A program made the position numbers and the translations under genes. Positions 12,014 to 22,640 of a stretch of DNA of 64,000 bases are shown here, piece by piece. The DNA is from Symsagittifera roscoffensis. Lineage: Eukaryota > Xenacoelomorpha > Acoela > Convolutidae. Under the pieces are notes generated by a model that saw nothing but the letters and a program-made list of their open reading frames with translations, made no database searches and had not been told where the DNA came from. Numbering within the stretch: the first letter of the stretch is position 1; each line of letters starts with the position of its first letter. The stretch lies in the NCBI RefSeq assembly GCF_963678635.1, contig NC_087063.1, forward strand, positions 52,343,074 through 52,407,073, given 5' to 3'.

Positions 12014-12813
12014 CAAATACTAACTACTATTAGCAATAATTTGCATGCTTTAAAATGAAAATTTCCCGCAAAAATTTATAGCAACACATGAGAAACAGAA
12101 ATGAAATAATCGAGTTGCAGTGTTCAGATATAGTTTTGCGACGAATCAACAAACTACACAATTTAAAAATATATGGGATAAAAAGGTGGAAAAACAATAA
12201 TAAAAAATATCACCCGAATCGAGATTTTTCACCTAACGTGATGCAAGATTTGAGCTGTTTGAGCGGTTTTTTTTAGACAATTACGCTCAAAATCTTGCTT
12301 CAAAATGAGCGGTTTGAACGGTTTTGAGCGGTTTATCTAAAAAAACTGCTCAAAAACCGCGCAAGATTTGAGCGGTTTATCTAGAAAAACCGCTCGAAAC
12401 CGTTCAAATCTTGCGCGGTTTTTGAGCGGTTTTTTTTAGATAAACCGCTCAAAATCGTTCAATCTTGCGCAGTTTTTGAGCAGTTTTTTTAGATAAACCG
12501 CTCAAAAACCGCTAAAACCTCTCAATTTCAAGCAAGATTCTGAGCGTAATTGTCTAAAAAAACCGCTCAAAGCGCTCAAATCTTGCTTCAAATTGGTGAA
12601 AAATCTCGACTCGGGTGTTTTTGTTTATTAATGTTTTTCCACCTTTTCATCCCATATTTTTTTAAATCGTGTAGTTTGATGATTCGTCGCAAAACTATAT
12701 CTGAACACTGCAACTCGATCAATTTATTTCTGCTTCTCATGTGTTGCTATAAGTTTTTGCGGGAAATTTTCATTTTAAAGCAAAAAAATTGTTGCTAATA
12801 GTAGTTAGTATTT
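12014..12813. mobile_element. 800-bp foldback element with a core of GAGCGGTTT motifs
   Basis: The left arm (about 12014-12235) and right arm (about 12594-12813) are imperfect inverted copies of roughly 220 bp. The outer ends read caaatactaactac... and ...gtagttagtatttg. The core (12236-12593) is made of GAGCGGTTT and its complement AAACCGCTC, alternating with CAAGATT/AATCTTG, so the element can fold at several scales. No transposase is present. It fits a non-autonomous foldback or MITE-like element. Confidence 0.75.
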
Positions 12814-12839
12814 GGAGTGCTTTCATTTTTTTAGTATTT

Positions 12840-13060
12840 GGAGTGCTCAAAAACCGCTTAGAAAACGCTCAAATCTTGCTTGAAAAACCGTTCAAAAATC
12901 ACCGCAAGAAATGAGCGGTTTTTTAAGCAAGATTTGAGCGGTTTCAGCGGTTTTTCCAAAAAAAACCGCCCAAACCGCCGAAACCGCTGAAATCTTGCTG
13001 AAAAACCGCTCAAACCGCTCATATCTTGAGCGGTTTTTGAGCGGGATCTCGACTAGGGCA
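12840..13060. repeat. Second GAGCGGTTT / AAACCGCTC inverted array
   Basis: About 220 bp of the same short motif in both orientations (aaaccgctcaaa, gagcggttttt, caagatttgagcggttt). It lies directly beside the 800-bp foldback element but lacks its long arms. The ORF that crosses it on the minus strand is a by-product of the repeat. Confidence 0.75.
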
Positions 13061-13328
13061 AAGATGAGCAGTCTTCTTTTGAAACCAATTGTATAATATG
13101 TCAGATCACTTGTGAAATCTTCCACTGACCAACTAGGAAGCAATCTACGATGGATCGTTTTCGAGGAAACTGTAGAAAAACAGAGCTTAATCTTCCCTGC
13201 CCGAGTAAAACACACCCATAATCAAGCAAGGATAGCCAGTTACTGTGCAAACAGCTCACAATGTTGCGACCATAATCTTAACCAAAAAAGAACAAGTTTT
13301 TCAAGTGTTGTGTAATCTAAACGAAAAA
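13061..13328. other. Spacer between foldback array and Gypsy copy B
   Basis: About 270 bp with no recognised feature. Small ORFs here are not supported. Confidence 0.4.
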
Positions 13329-13558
13329 CCGGATAGATTCAGGCAACTTCTTAGTCTAATACCGATCTTAATCATACTCTTATATCGTATTCAAAGTTTT
13401 TTAAAAATTGTTCTGGTGCTGAAACTAAAAGTATTTCAGCGTTTACAAATAAACGTAAATCTTAGAGATGGAATATGATCGGTTAGTTACAATTTTTTTT
13501 AGTGATATTCCATCATAAATATAATTGGTCTATAAATACTAGTTTAAAGCTGGTTCCA
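13329..13558 (-). repeat. 3' LTR of Gypsy copy B, truncated
   Basis: It begins inside the LTR at the ccggatagattc block and ends at ctggttcca, followed by the pyrimidine-rich accacccgggg that stands for the polypurine tract on the minus strand. About 150 bp of the outer part are missing, so no target duplication can be read. Confidence 0.75.
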
Positions 13559-15118
13559 ACCACCCGGGGTTTAGAGAGTTTTTAATTTTAATTTGTTTGA
13601 TGTGGTGAAGGACGGGTGATGTAGTTTCTTTTTGAAGTTGCGAGCGTTGACTTCTTGGAGAAAGGAGAAATATGGCTACTCGGGTCTCGTTGATTGTGGT
13701 AGTCTTGAGTGACTGTGTCAAGACTTCTGATCGATGCAATGATGTATCGATTTCGTTAAGTTTAGAGCAAGACTACGTGCATGGTGAAGTTTGACTTTTC
13801 CGTGTGAAGTGCCGAGTGACTAGGATCGGTACGTGTAGTCAACATCGAGATGGATATTGGTCTGGTTCAATTGTTTTCCTTTGCTGCGATGTTGAGTCCA
13901 TACTTTAAATCCTTTGAGGAGAGTGACAAATAGAGTTGCCATTCCAAAGTTGGAATGTTGTTGAGTTGTAATCTCCTTTGCTGTTCGTCCTTTGGGCTCT
14001 AAGCTATCTCCACATACTGCATTTATGGTTAGCATACATAATTACCAATTGTTAATTAAGTTTTACCTATGATTTGTTATTAATTGTTATCGCTAAAGCG
14101 TTTTATTTTACTTAAAGTACTCTTAGGTTATTTTTTAAGAGTCGCTCACACTAGAGCTACTCTTGGCAAAAATAGTGTGTGGGTCACATAGCGTGGTTTA
14201 GCTCGTTGGGTTACGCCGGCTATAGAGCATGCTCAGGACGTCCCTCTCTTTGGTGAGTCGAGGAGTGGGGTATATTTTATGGTCTCTTTGTGCAGAGTAT
14301 CTGTTTGTGCTCAACTTTTTATTTCTTTTTTATTACTTGTTTTTTTCTTTTTTGTTTTGGTTGTGTCCTTTTCTCAAAAAAATAATCTTTTGGTTTGGGT
14401 ATTTATTTCAACTTTTTGTGTTTTATTTGATTGTAGTGTCTCGAAAGTGATTTTCAAAAGGATAATTTATCTAGTTTTAATCTGGTTTTAATCTGATTTG
14501 GGTACCGTGGGTTTTTCTTTCTTAGTCATGCTATTAGTTTGTGGTTTTGTGAATTCATTAAGCTGCGTTGGTTATTTTAGTTTATCATACAATTCCTTCC
14601 AACCGGATTAAAGGAAAGTTTGAAACGTGTGAAAAATAGTTTGAGTTGTTATCAGTGAAAGTTAAAACTTAAAGTTCATTATTTGAACAGTTCTTCGTCG
14701 GCGAGCTGTGCGATTGTGAAAAAAGCATGTAACTTAAAGGCGAAGGAATGATTAAAATTTATAAAAGAAGCGTTCTGTAAAAAGGTTAGTACTCTTTAAT
14801 TTATCTGCAATTTTTTATGAATTTACTACGATGAAATATTAATTATACTGCTTTTGGGGGCTTTAATTCTTTAATTTACTGCTTGGTAGAAGAAAATTTT
14901 ACTGCTTTGGAGGATTATTTATGAAGTTACTGCTTTTTGGAAATACATTTTACTGCTTGTGATTATAAACTGCAAATTGTTGAAATGAGTTTAAAATTTC
15001 AAGAATTTTTTTTCAATTTTTCATTTATCTTTATTTTTTTTGAATGATTGAGTGATAAAATCTAAAAAGAAAAATGATATATATATGAAGAATGGTTAGT
15101 TGTGTTTGGAAGTTATTA
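13559..15118 (-). other. 3' untranslated region of copy B
   Basis: About 1.5 kb between the accessory ORF and the 3' LTR, collinear with copy C 35352-36850. It includes a strongly conserved block with two abutting palindromes (14225-14243) and a cluster of five ACTGCTT motifs (about 14845-14960). Short ORFs here are not supported. Confidence 0.6.
14178..14290. other. Conserved double-palindrome / tRNA-box-A-like block, copy B
   Basis: This holds GAGCATGCTC (14225-14234) directly followed by AGGACGTCC, preceded by GCCGGC and, upstream on the plus strand, a TAGCTCGTTGGGTTA stretch that resembles a tRNA D-arm (pol III box A). The same block is in copy C at about 35968-36065, with higher identity than the surrounding sequence. 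No clear box B was found. Confidence 0.55.
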
Positions 15119-16360
15119 GTTAAAAAAAACTTAATTATACTTACTGAGGGTAATTGTCGGAAAAAAATTCATTTGGGATAAATTGCGAATAGTGTCCGAT
15201 GATGTTAGGGGTTTAGCAAGCAAGCGGGTGATGTGTTTAGTTTTTAGGAGAGGCCAAAGAAGTTCAAGTGCTTTGATGATCTCTTGCTCTTCACTACTTA
15301 GTGAGATTTCGTGCGGTGTATTTTGGATTAGATTATAAAACTTATGGTTATATTTTGTGTTGTGAATATATACTAGGATTGGGAATTCAACGGGCTGTAT
15401 ATATTCGTGGAGGACAACTAGTGGTTGAGATTCATCAACATTGAATATTCTGGTTAGTGGCAGAATATATACATTTGTCTTATGGGGTCGCAATTTCGGA
15501 AAATACCTTGCGTATTAAAGTCTTTTATACAATATGTGAAAATTAAGAAGAAGGGTGAAGGATATTTAGAGTTAAAAAATTGAAATCGATGTTGTGGGTT
15601 TCGTGATGGTGTATTAGATGTGTAGTGCTGTTGGATAATTTTATAATAAGTGTATATGTGAGTTTGTTTTGTTTGTAACATTATTTGATGTGAGCAGTGT
15701 AAGTCGCGTTCTTTTGGTGTTAGAAAATTCAAAATTAGTGAGAAAGGGCTATTTTTTTTAAATGAGGGTCGTAGGCTTTTGTGTCGCGAAGGGCTGTGGG
15801 TATATTATTATCAAATTTTTCATTCACGCAGTTAATGACAAATACATATTAAGATTTTATGAAAAATTTTTCAGTTAGTTGGGTGTTAGCGTTAGTATCG
15901 TCTTCCAAAAAGGTATCTTCCATGTAACGTGCAATAGCGTGATCATAGTAGTTAATGGAAAATCGATTTGCTTTTTGTGCAACAAACCTATGGAGTGTTT
16001 GAGTTAGTCCGATGGTTCTGATTTGTTTTTCATGAAGTGCTGTGGTTAGGTGATGTAGTCGAGTGTGACACAATTCATTGTCTTCTTGGTTATTGAATAA
16101 TGGGAGTTAATTTGTTAATTATTGTTAGTAGTTTGATAGTAAATGTATTGTGGGAAAAATGGTCAGCACACTTGTAGGATTTTTTTTGTTTAGTGTTAAC
16201 TGGAAGAAGCATTCGTGGTGGTCGGTGGTTGGGAAGCCTTTGGTTATTGGGATGTTTTCTTTTAAATATTCGGTGGGCTCAAGTTTCTTCAGTTGTGGAT
16301 GCTGGGTTGGAGGATTCGGAGGATTTAATGGTTTGCGATATGTGATGAATTGTCAGTGTG
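15119..16360 (-). pseudogene. Accessory ORF (downstream of env) relic, copy B
   Basis: Three minus-strand pieces (16073-15849, 15732-15454, 15493-15131) align in order with the accessory ORF of copy C (37881-36871). Shared blocks include QLTEKFFIK, LHCSH.IML.TKQTH.YTYY, and YCIKD.N. Similarity at the protein level is far better than in non-coding parts of the two copies, which suggests past selection on the protein. The reading frame is broken here. The start side (16150-16360) aligns weakly and ends at a deletion junction. No known domain recognised. Confidence 0.65.
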
Positions 16361-16609
16361 TCCTTTAAAATCTTATTTTTCTGCTATTTGTTTCTGATGT
16401 GGGTATGATTTTTTTTAACTGGCATGTTATGAAATCGTTGATGCTGCAAGTACTTTAGTGTATGAGGAAGGTGAAATGTGAAATGCTAGGAGTATCATAT
16501 ATAGTGGTAAACAGGGTACTTTTAAGTCACATGTTTGGTATTCTAAATATTTTGAATTCTTATTCATAGATATTTTATTCAAGTTTCTAAAGTATCTAAG
16601 AAATGTTTT
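16361..16609 (-). pseudogene. pol: Integrase N-terminal fragment, copy B
   Basis: From about 16361 the sequence jumps to the integrase region of copy C (44128 onward), so env and the integrase core and C-terminus are deleted. The fragment is then cut by the BEL insertion; its continuation is at 21687. Confidence 0.65.
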
Positions 16610-17197
16610 TAGTTTCTCGCAGAAGCCTAAAACTTTTCAATAGCGGACCAACTCAGCTTGAAGTAGCTGAGATTTTACTTTAACTTTGATTCAACGATTG
16701 ATATGACTATATATCAGAAGGAGGGGAACAGCTTATACTGCTTCATTGTGTATACCAAGACAATGAAGTTGAATTTCTTTTATTTAAGAAGGAAAGTCTT
16801 GCAAGTGTCAATATAACTTCAATGGGTTTTTGGAGTGTGCCTGCAGCGAGTATTCAATGCTAGCATTACAATACAAGAACTCTATAACGTTGTATCGAAA
16901 TAATCGCAATTTTTTTACTCGTTGAGTTTGTGCAATGAGCCCTGATCCGGTCTCTATCTGTCAAAACCAGAGTCACAAGGCTCACCCAACTGCTGCTTCT
17001 TAATGTGGATCAATTTTACAAGCTGTTGTGAAAAATTCGATAATTCGATACAAAATTACGTTACATAAAAAGGGATTAATCCAGCGTAGATTAAATCAAA
17101 CATTTGAAGCAATCTTTGTTGGTTTAAATCAGTTTTTTGGCGGTTATTAATTTCCATTTCAATTTTCTTTCCTATAAGTTGCTTGTTGCAAGCAACA
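16610..17197 (-). repeat. 3' LTR of BEL/Pao element (588 bp)
   Basis: Direct repeat of 20971-21681, ending ttgcaagcaaca. The start reads tagtttctcgc where the other copy has tggtttctcgc. It has a single copy of the 129-bp segment that is duplicated in the other LTR. Confidence 0.9.
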
Positions 17198-17440
17198 TTG
17201 CCGCCCACCTTGTATGAGCCAAGTTCATTCAACACTGACTGGGAGTTTCCTTAGTTTTATGCAAGGCCGGACGTAGCAGGCCCTTGCGGTTCTGACCTTA
17301 GCTGATCGACATTGGTTGTCTCTCCCAAGGTAGACTGCCACAACCCGAGCTAGTGGCCATTGTAAGGGGGTTGGTTTTCGTTTATCAGAAGCGCAACATC
17401 ACCCACTTCAAAATTTCGTTGTTTTGAAGTCCACATAGCA
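17198..17440 (-). pseudogene. pol: DUF5641-like C-terminal tail of BEL integrase, relic
   Basis: On the minus strand, just before the 3' LTR, the sequence reads with frame changes as VGDVALLINE followed by a PLARVV-like stretch and a Gly-Arg-Asp turn. This resembles the DUF5641 module that ends BEL/Pao integrases. The catalytic rve domain that should lie upstream is absent between about 17440 and 17568, so there is an internal deletion. A purine-rich stretch (AGGTGGGCGGCAA on the minus strand) abuts the LTR as the polypurine tract. Assigned from pattern memory, not a search. Confidence 0.6.
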
Positions 17441-17567
17441 CATTAAATTTAGCCAGATCGACTAGTGAATCCAAAGTAGGTTTGACCAATTGGGAGCTAT
17501 TGACAACTGCGTTTTTCTTTCTTTCAGAACCAACTTTTGTTAGCTTTGTTGTTCTGGAATCCGAAGT

Positions 17568-18242
17568 TCAGAGAGCCGGCTCGGTCCAAGCCACTACAGT
17601 GAAGAGTTTTTCAGCGTCATTGCATCGAGTCCACACTTCCTCACTTCGTACAAGACGCCAGTTGACTGGTTTCAAAACCTCATGTACTTCATGCACTCGG
17701 TTGCGAACAAAAGTGTTCCAGACGTTTAAGGTCTCGTTGATCCAACAAAGTACAATCGTGGCATCTGTCCATCCGAAAACTTCCTTCGGATTCCGTCCGT
17801 TCTTTTGAAGTGCTTTCCTCGTATGGTCCAGCAACTTGCATCCTAGCACATCTGCACACAATTCCAACTTGGGGATCGTCAAAGGTTTCAAAGGTGCCAC
17901 TCTTGATCTAGCCACAAAATGATTGGTTGATTTCGTCTTCGTGTTTCTGACGTAGATACAAGTGGCGTATGCGGTTTCTGATGCGTCACAAAACAAATGA
18001 AGTTCAAAACTGTCCTCCACAACATGTCTCGGTATGTCAAAATTCTCCACATTGTGAACTTTAGTCCTCCACCTTAGAAATGTCTCCATCATATCATCGG
18101 GGAATTTGTCGTCCCAATTGATTTCCCGCGACCAAGAGGATTGCATGATGAGTTTCAACGGAAGCGTCATCGGAGTCAGCCAGCCCAGAGGATCAAAAAT
18201 CTTAGAGATGTCTGATAGTAGAGATCGTTTTGTCAAGTTCAC
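17568..18242 (-). pseudogene. pol: Pao peptidase A17 / RNase H region of BEL pol
   Basis: 224 codons typical of the Pao retrotransposon peptidase A17 region that follows RT. It has KIFDPLGWLTP at the start, W-rich middle, HLFCDASETAYATCIY (about 80-95), LVARSRVAPLKPLTIPKLEL-like block (about 110-130) and GWTDATIVLCWIN (about 155-170). It is in the same frame as the RT ORF upstream and is separated from it only by one TAG codon (18243-18245). The protein then ends early; the integrase is missing. Inactive as part of a broken polyprotein. Confidence 0.85.
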
Positions 18243-19121
18243 CTAAAGATTGTGGGCCACTTTGAAGACGACAACATCGTTTGTCGGGGGCCACTTGATT
18301 CCTAATGCTTTCGCAGAGTAGTCTTTTGCTGAGAAATCGTGTTCGTTTTCGCGCAGTTCTTTGGGCAAGGATTCCATGATTTCTGATGAGCTGCTTACAA
18401 ATCTTCGCAGAGGGAACTGTTTCCTTGCTAGCTGACATCTAACGTCATTGATCAGTTTCTTTGCAGAGGGTATGTCATCTGCGCCATTCAACCAGTCATA
18501 GACGTAGAAGTCTCGACTGATTGTTTCTTCGAAACAAGAATGCTTGCTTGCTTCTATGAGTGATTGAACAGAGTGATAGCAACTGCTAGCAACCCCATAT
18601 GTCACTCGGATCATCCTGTACGTATCTATTGGTTGGTCGGGCTCATTTCTCCAGAGAATTCGGTGGAAGTCCTTGTCCTCCTTGTTAAGAGCAACCTGAC
18701 GATACATCTTATCAATGTCTCCGGTGATTCCAATGGGGTAGCATCGGAATCTTAGCAGATGATCAAACAAATCGTTTTGAAGCTTGGGGCCAACCATAAG
18801 TGCATCGTTCAGTGAAATTCGAGTACTAGTTAGAGCACTAGCGTCAAAGACAACTCGTAGCTTTCGAGTTGTACTAACCTTTAGAACGCAGTGGTGGGGA
18901 AAGTAGTAGCATATTTTCTCTAACTTTGCGAGCTCACCTGGTGGTACAATTTCTAGGTGACCCTCATAACTCTTTGATGAAGTCTCGGTACTGAGTGTAC
19001 AAAGCCACATCCTGCTTAATCTTGCGTTCCGGACTGAAAAATCGTTTGAGTGCATTGGCTTTGCACTCGCCGAGGGTTCCAACGGTTGTCTTGAAAGGCA
19101 AACTAAAAGAATAGCGACCAT
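18243..19121 (-). pseudogene. pol: BEL/Pao reverse transcriptase with mutated active site
   Basis: 292 codons of BEL-type RT. Landmarks are YYFPHHCVLK, then KLRVVFDASA, a D-I-D-K-M-Y-R-Q-V palm motif, and TYGVASSCYHSVQSLI. The catalytic box, normally YVDD in this superfamily, reads YVYDW, so the first aspartate is replaced by tyrosine and polymerase activity should be lost. The ORF ends at a TAG (18243-18245), beyond which the same frame continues as the A17 region. Coding remains readable otherwise, so decay is moderate. Confidence 0.85.
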
Positions 19122-19320
19122 CTGGCTTAGTTATGGTTGTTTTGTCGAAACGATCCTCAACAAATTCTTCTTCCTTCGGTCGAGGGCATCAGTTCGAAGG
19201 CAAATCCTCAACTGTCCAAAAGCGAATAATGTCTAGATTAGACTCCTGACTGACGAAGTTTGTTTGCAAAACTCTATCAGCATTGCGCTTGCTTAGTAAC
19301 TGTACTGATCCACTCACAAT

Positions 19321-19704
19321 CTAGCCAAAAATTGATTCACCCAAGGTGAGAGACCCTTCTCGTATACGTTTACCAGTGTAGAGCTCGTTTGCCAGTTCAA
19401 CACCACATAGAAGATCAATCCTTACTCTTTTGTCGAAAACTGGATCCGCCAGCGCATATCGAGATGGAAGGTTATGTTCGCGTACATACACATCTTCTCC
19501 TGGTAGATCTGATGTGACTTGAGGCATGATGGAAAAGTCTGCTGGTAGTGTGTCTTCTCCAGGCAATGACAAAATTATCGGAGCCAGTCCTCTCGTCTCC
19601 AATGGGGGGGGGGGAGTTCCAACTGGTTTCACTGTTTGGTTGACTGATTTACGAGGCAATCCATTCTGTCGTACGAAGCTTTTACTGACGAAGTTGAACT
19701 GCAA
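19321..19704 (-). pseudogene. pol: BEL aspartic protease region (DUF1758-like), partial
   Basis: 127 codons. The block ALADPVFDKRVRIDLLCGVE with ELYTGKRIREG following resembles the C-terminal half of DUF1758, the retropepsin-like domain of BEL/Pao elements. The part carrying the catalytic D-T/S-G would lie upstream (to the right) and is not open here. A plus-strand G9 run at about 19603-19611 falls within the proline stretch. The frame differs from that of the RT ORF. Confidence 0.7.
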
Positions 19705-20051
19705 TCAATTGTCTATCAAGCCACGGCAAATGAATTCCTGTCTGTGATGGTTGAACAGCGTTGTCCTGCAAGTTCCATGTAGGGCCGTTTTGTCAGATTC
19801 CGTAGCACTAACTACAGTACACAGGTTGTTTCCACTCGTAGACAATCGTTCACAGTCTTTCTCTCAGTTGTAATCGGCTGTTCTCTTCGCTGATTGTCCG
19901 CGTGAAGGAGAGAATGGTGTCTTTTTTCACACTGCTTACAATTGTGAGTGCTTGGGCATTTCGTTGCCATATGCCCTGGGCGCAAACAATTAAAGCACAG
20001 TCATTTGGAAGTCACTTAGTCTTTCCGTGTATGTACTTTCAACTTCTTGAA

Positions 20052-20336
20052 CTAGTTACATGCAGTTACAGTATGAAGTGCTCCACAAAACACACATTGC
20101 TCGTCCAAAGTTGTTGCTCCATACGATTGCCTTCGGTCGATTTTACTTTGGACATCAGCATGTGCTTCAATTCGAGTCGTTTGTTTCTTTAAAGATATTA
20201 ATGACTTCACTGCTTCTAGTGCCCTCGCTCGCGCACCAATGAAATCGTCAAGTTCGGGTAGTTTCTGGAGCTCTACACCTGGGTTGTGAAGCTGCCATTG
20301 CTTTTGGCTTTCCGGATCCAGTTTCTGCTCAATCAC
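20052..20336 (-). pseudogene. gag: BEL gag C-terminal part with zinc knuckle
   Basis: 94 codons. The first 70 residues (KLDPESQKQW... LDDFIGARARALEAV) match the end of the DUF1759 gag domain of BEL elements. Near the C-terminus there is a knuckle CVFCGALHTVTAC (C-x2-C-x3-H-x4-C). The frame is shifted relative to the gag piece at 20393-20629. Confidence 0.75.
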
Positions 20337-20354
20337 ATGAACCAGTATTGGATC

Positions 20355-20897
20355 CTAGTCTCGACTTTTACAGCCTTCCACTTCTAATGCAGTCACGTTT
20401 TCGCGAAAAGACTCCAAAAGCTTCCTAGGCGTGTTCCATCTTCGGTTTTCAAAATTGGGTAGTTCAACACAGCACTGAGATGCATGCTTACAAAGAATCT
20501 CTTGTTGTCGAATCGGTTCATTAGAGTCTTGCTTGCGAGCTCGTAGTTCACGTCTAAAATTGCTACATTCTTGTTCAGATCGTGTGCTTCTCCTCGAAGT
20601 GAAGACTTGAAAAACTCGCAAGCCAGCAAGATCGGTCACTGGAAAGGACGATCGGATTGATTTTATTCGATCCCTATGCTTAGAAATGCAAGTCTTGTGA
20701 TCCCTTCGGGAGTGAACCAACTTCAGGTATTTTCGTCCTGACTGATCGTTTCGTCCATGTTTCGCGCTCACAACAGCTGGTTGACCGCTCTGCTCGTTCG
20801 CAATGCTCTGACCTGGTTGCTCGTTCGCAACTGATCGTACATCGCCTTGTTCGTTCGCGAAGCTTCGTAGATCGTACTGGTCGTTGGTATCCCTCAT
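20355..20897 (-). pseudogene. gag: BEL gag N-terminal part, frameshifted
   Basis: A minus-strand ORF starts at 20897 with a short repeat of A-N-E-Q units in the first 40 residues. The true DUF1759-like sequence (FFKSSLRGEAHDL, then NYELASKTLMNRFDNK) is in another frame at 20629-20393, so at least one frameshift lies between. The combination with the CCHC piece downstream supports gag of the BEL superfamily. Confidence 0.65.
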
Positions 20898-20970
20898 AGT
20901 TCGTGGTTCGTGGTTAGTGGTTAATGGTTACTGGTTCTTGGTTCGTTGTGTCCGGGTCGACGCGGATCAA

Positions 20971-21681
20971 TGGTTTCTCGCCGAAGCCTTAATTTTTTCA
21001 ATAGCCGACCAATTCAGCTTGACGTAGCTGAGATTTTACTTTAACTTTGATTCAACGATTGATATGAATATATATCAGAGGGAGGAGAACAGCTTATACC
21101 TGAATCATTGTGTATACCAAGACAATGAAGTTGAACTTCTTTTATTTAAGAAGAAAAATCTTGCAAAATCCAATATAATTTCAATTTGTATTTGGCGTGT
21201 GCCTGCAGCGAGTATTCAGTGCTGGCATTACAAAACAAGAACTCTAAAATGATGTATCGCAATAATCGCAATTTTTTTTATCGTTGAGTTTGTGCAATGA
21301 GCCCTGATCCGGTCTCTATCTGTCTAAACCAGAGTCACAAGGCTCACCTAACTGCTGTTTCTTAATGTGGATCAACTTTACAAGCTGCTGTGAAAGTTTC
21401 GATATAAAATTACATTACATAAAAAGGGGATTAATTTCGCGTAGATTAAATCAAATTTTTGAAACAATCTTTGTTGGTTTAAATCAGTTTTTTGGCGGTT
21501 ATCAATTTCCAATTTATTTTTTCTTTTCACTAAGTTGCTTACATTACATAAAAAGGGGGTTAATCCCACGTATATTAAATCAAACATTTAAAACAATCTT
21601 TGTTGATTTAATTCAGTTTTTTGGCGGTTAATAATTTCCATTTCATTTTTCTTTCCACTAAGTTGCTTGTTGCAAGCAACA
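20971..21681 (-). repeat. 5' LTR of BEL/Pao element (711 bp)
   Basis: Starts tggtttctcgc, ends ttgcaagcaaca, followed by the target duplication gtttt. It is longer than its partner because a 129-bp segment is tandemly duplicated (21412-21540 and 21541-21669). Confidence 0.9.
21412..21669. repeat. 129-bp tandem duplication within the BEL 5' LTR
   Basis: Two imperfect copies starting acattacataaaaaggg, each including tttttggcggtta. The other LTR has one copy. The copies differ from each other at many sites, so the duplication may predate the insertion or have been copied from a variant LTR. Confidence 0.85.
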
Positions 21682-21686
21682 GTTTT

Positions 21687-22640
21687 GTTTTATAATATTG
21701 TGATATCTGCTTTTTCGGGTTTTAATTTATAATTGTGCCAAGACTTTAACTGTCTATTAACTAGATCAAAGTTTTGGTATTTTTGTAGCTGTTCAAGTGT
21801 ATTTTTTTCTGTATTTGTTAGAATCATGTTTTAAATGTTTGTTTTTGAAAGAGATATGTTATCTAAATGGTCATTTAGATTAAAAACTTGATTTATTGTG
21901 TATTTTGAATTGATATCTGGAGGTCCTGATAAATTTAAAATATCAGTTAGATTATCTTTTTCTATCAAAGGGAATTGGTTTTTTCTATATATTTTTTGTC
22001 TGAGTGGTTTTTTGTTGTGTATTGTTTTTCATCCATGATGAAGATGGTATCGGTTTAATTGTAGAGGTTCCTAATAGGTCTACTTCGTAGTGATCATTTT
22101 AGCAATCAAAATATATGACGGAAAGTGTTGTAAATTATTTGTTTCTGCATGATCAAGGTCGCTTCTTTCTGCATGTTTGCATTCGAACCGCTGTGATGTT
22201 TCGTGTTTTGCAAAAAAAACTTAATATTTTGTAGTGTTTCTACTGTTGTTTTTCTTGTGAATAATTCAAGTTATGTATTTCTACTAAGTTTTTCTGGCAA
22301 TGCAAGATTTTCTCCGGCAGTCCAAATGTAACTATATGTAGCTTTGGGAATTTCAATAAAAATAATTGAAATATATAAACTCTGTGGTTTGGATTGGATT
22401 TTTGTCTAAATAGAAAAATTATAGGTTCATGGTCTGTAAATTGAACTGTTGGATGCTTTGATTGAAGTATTAAAAACTCATATTCTGTGAGAGTATATAT
22501 TATAGCTGTGCATTCTCTCATAAGTGTAGAGAGTCTAAGTTCAACTTGACTTGTGTAAATAGTGTTGAGTTTTTTGAAATAAGATTCATTTTATTTGTTC
22601 ATCTGCGTGATTGTAAAAACGACGCTGCGCCGATGCCAAA
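21687..22640 (-). pseudogene. pol: RNase H-integrase linker and RNase H, copy B
   Basis: Gypsy sequence resumes after the BEL element at the equivalent of copy C 44450 and runs to the RNase H start. The piece 22521-22240 keeps TEYEFLILQSKHPTVQFTDHEPI, which matches copy C RNase H (TEYEFLILGSKHPT...SDHKPI). Stops and indels break it. Confidence 0.7.

Larger units (their letters stand above)
16610..21681 (-). mobile_element. BEL/Pao LTR retrotransposon nested in Gypsy copy B
   Basis: The element is 5,072 bp, with direct LTRs at both ends, TG...CA termini (left copy mutated to TA) and a 5-bp target duplication gtttt (16605-16609 and 21682-21686). The Gypsy sequence resumes exactly where it was broken. 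Minus-strand order is gag (DUF1759-like and CCHC), protease (DUF1758-like), RT, Pao peptidase A17/RNase H region, then a DUF5641-like tail next to the 3' LTR. The integrase catalytic core is missing. All genes are damaged, so it is non-autonomous. Confidence 0.9.

Noticed and set aside
12892-13215. 107-codon minus ORF over the GAGCGGTTT array
   Set aside because: The repeat motif lacks stops in that frame; no protein features.
14178-14290. Functional tRNA gene
   Set aside because: There is a D-arm/box-A-like stretch, but no convincing anticodon arm, T-arm (box B) or acceptor pairing.
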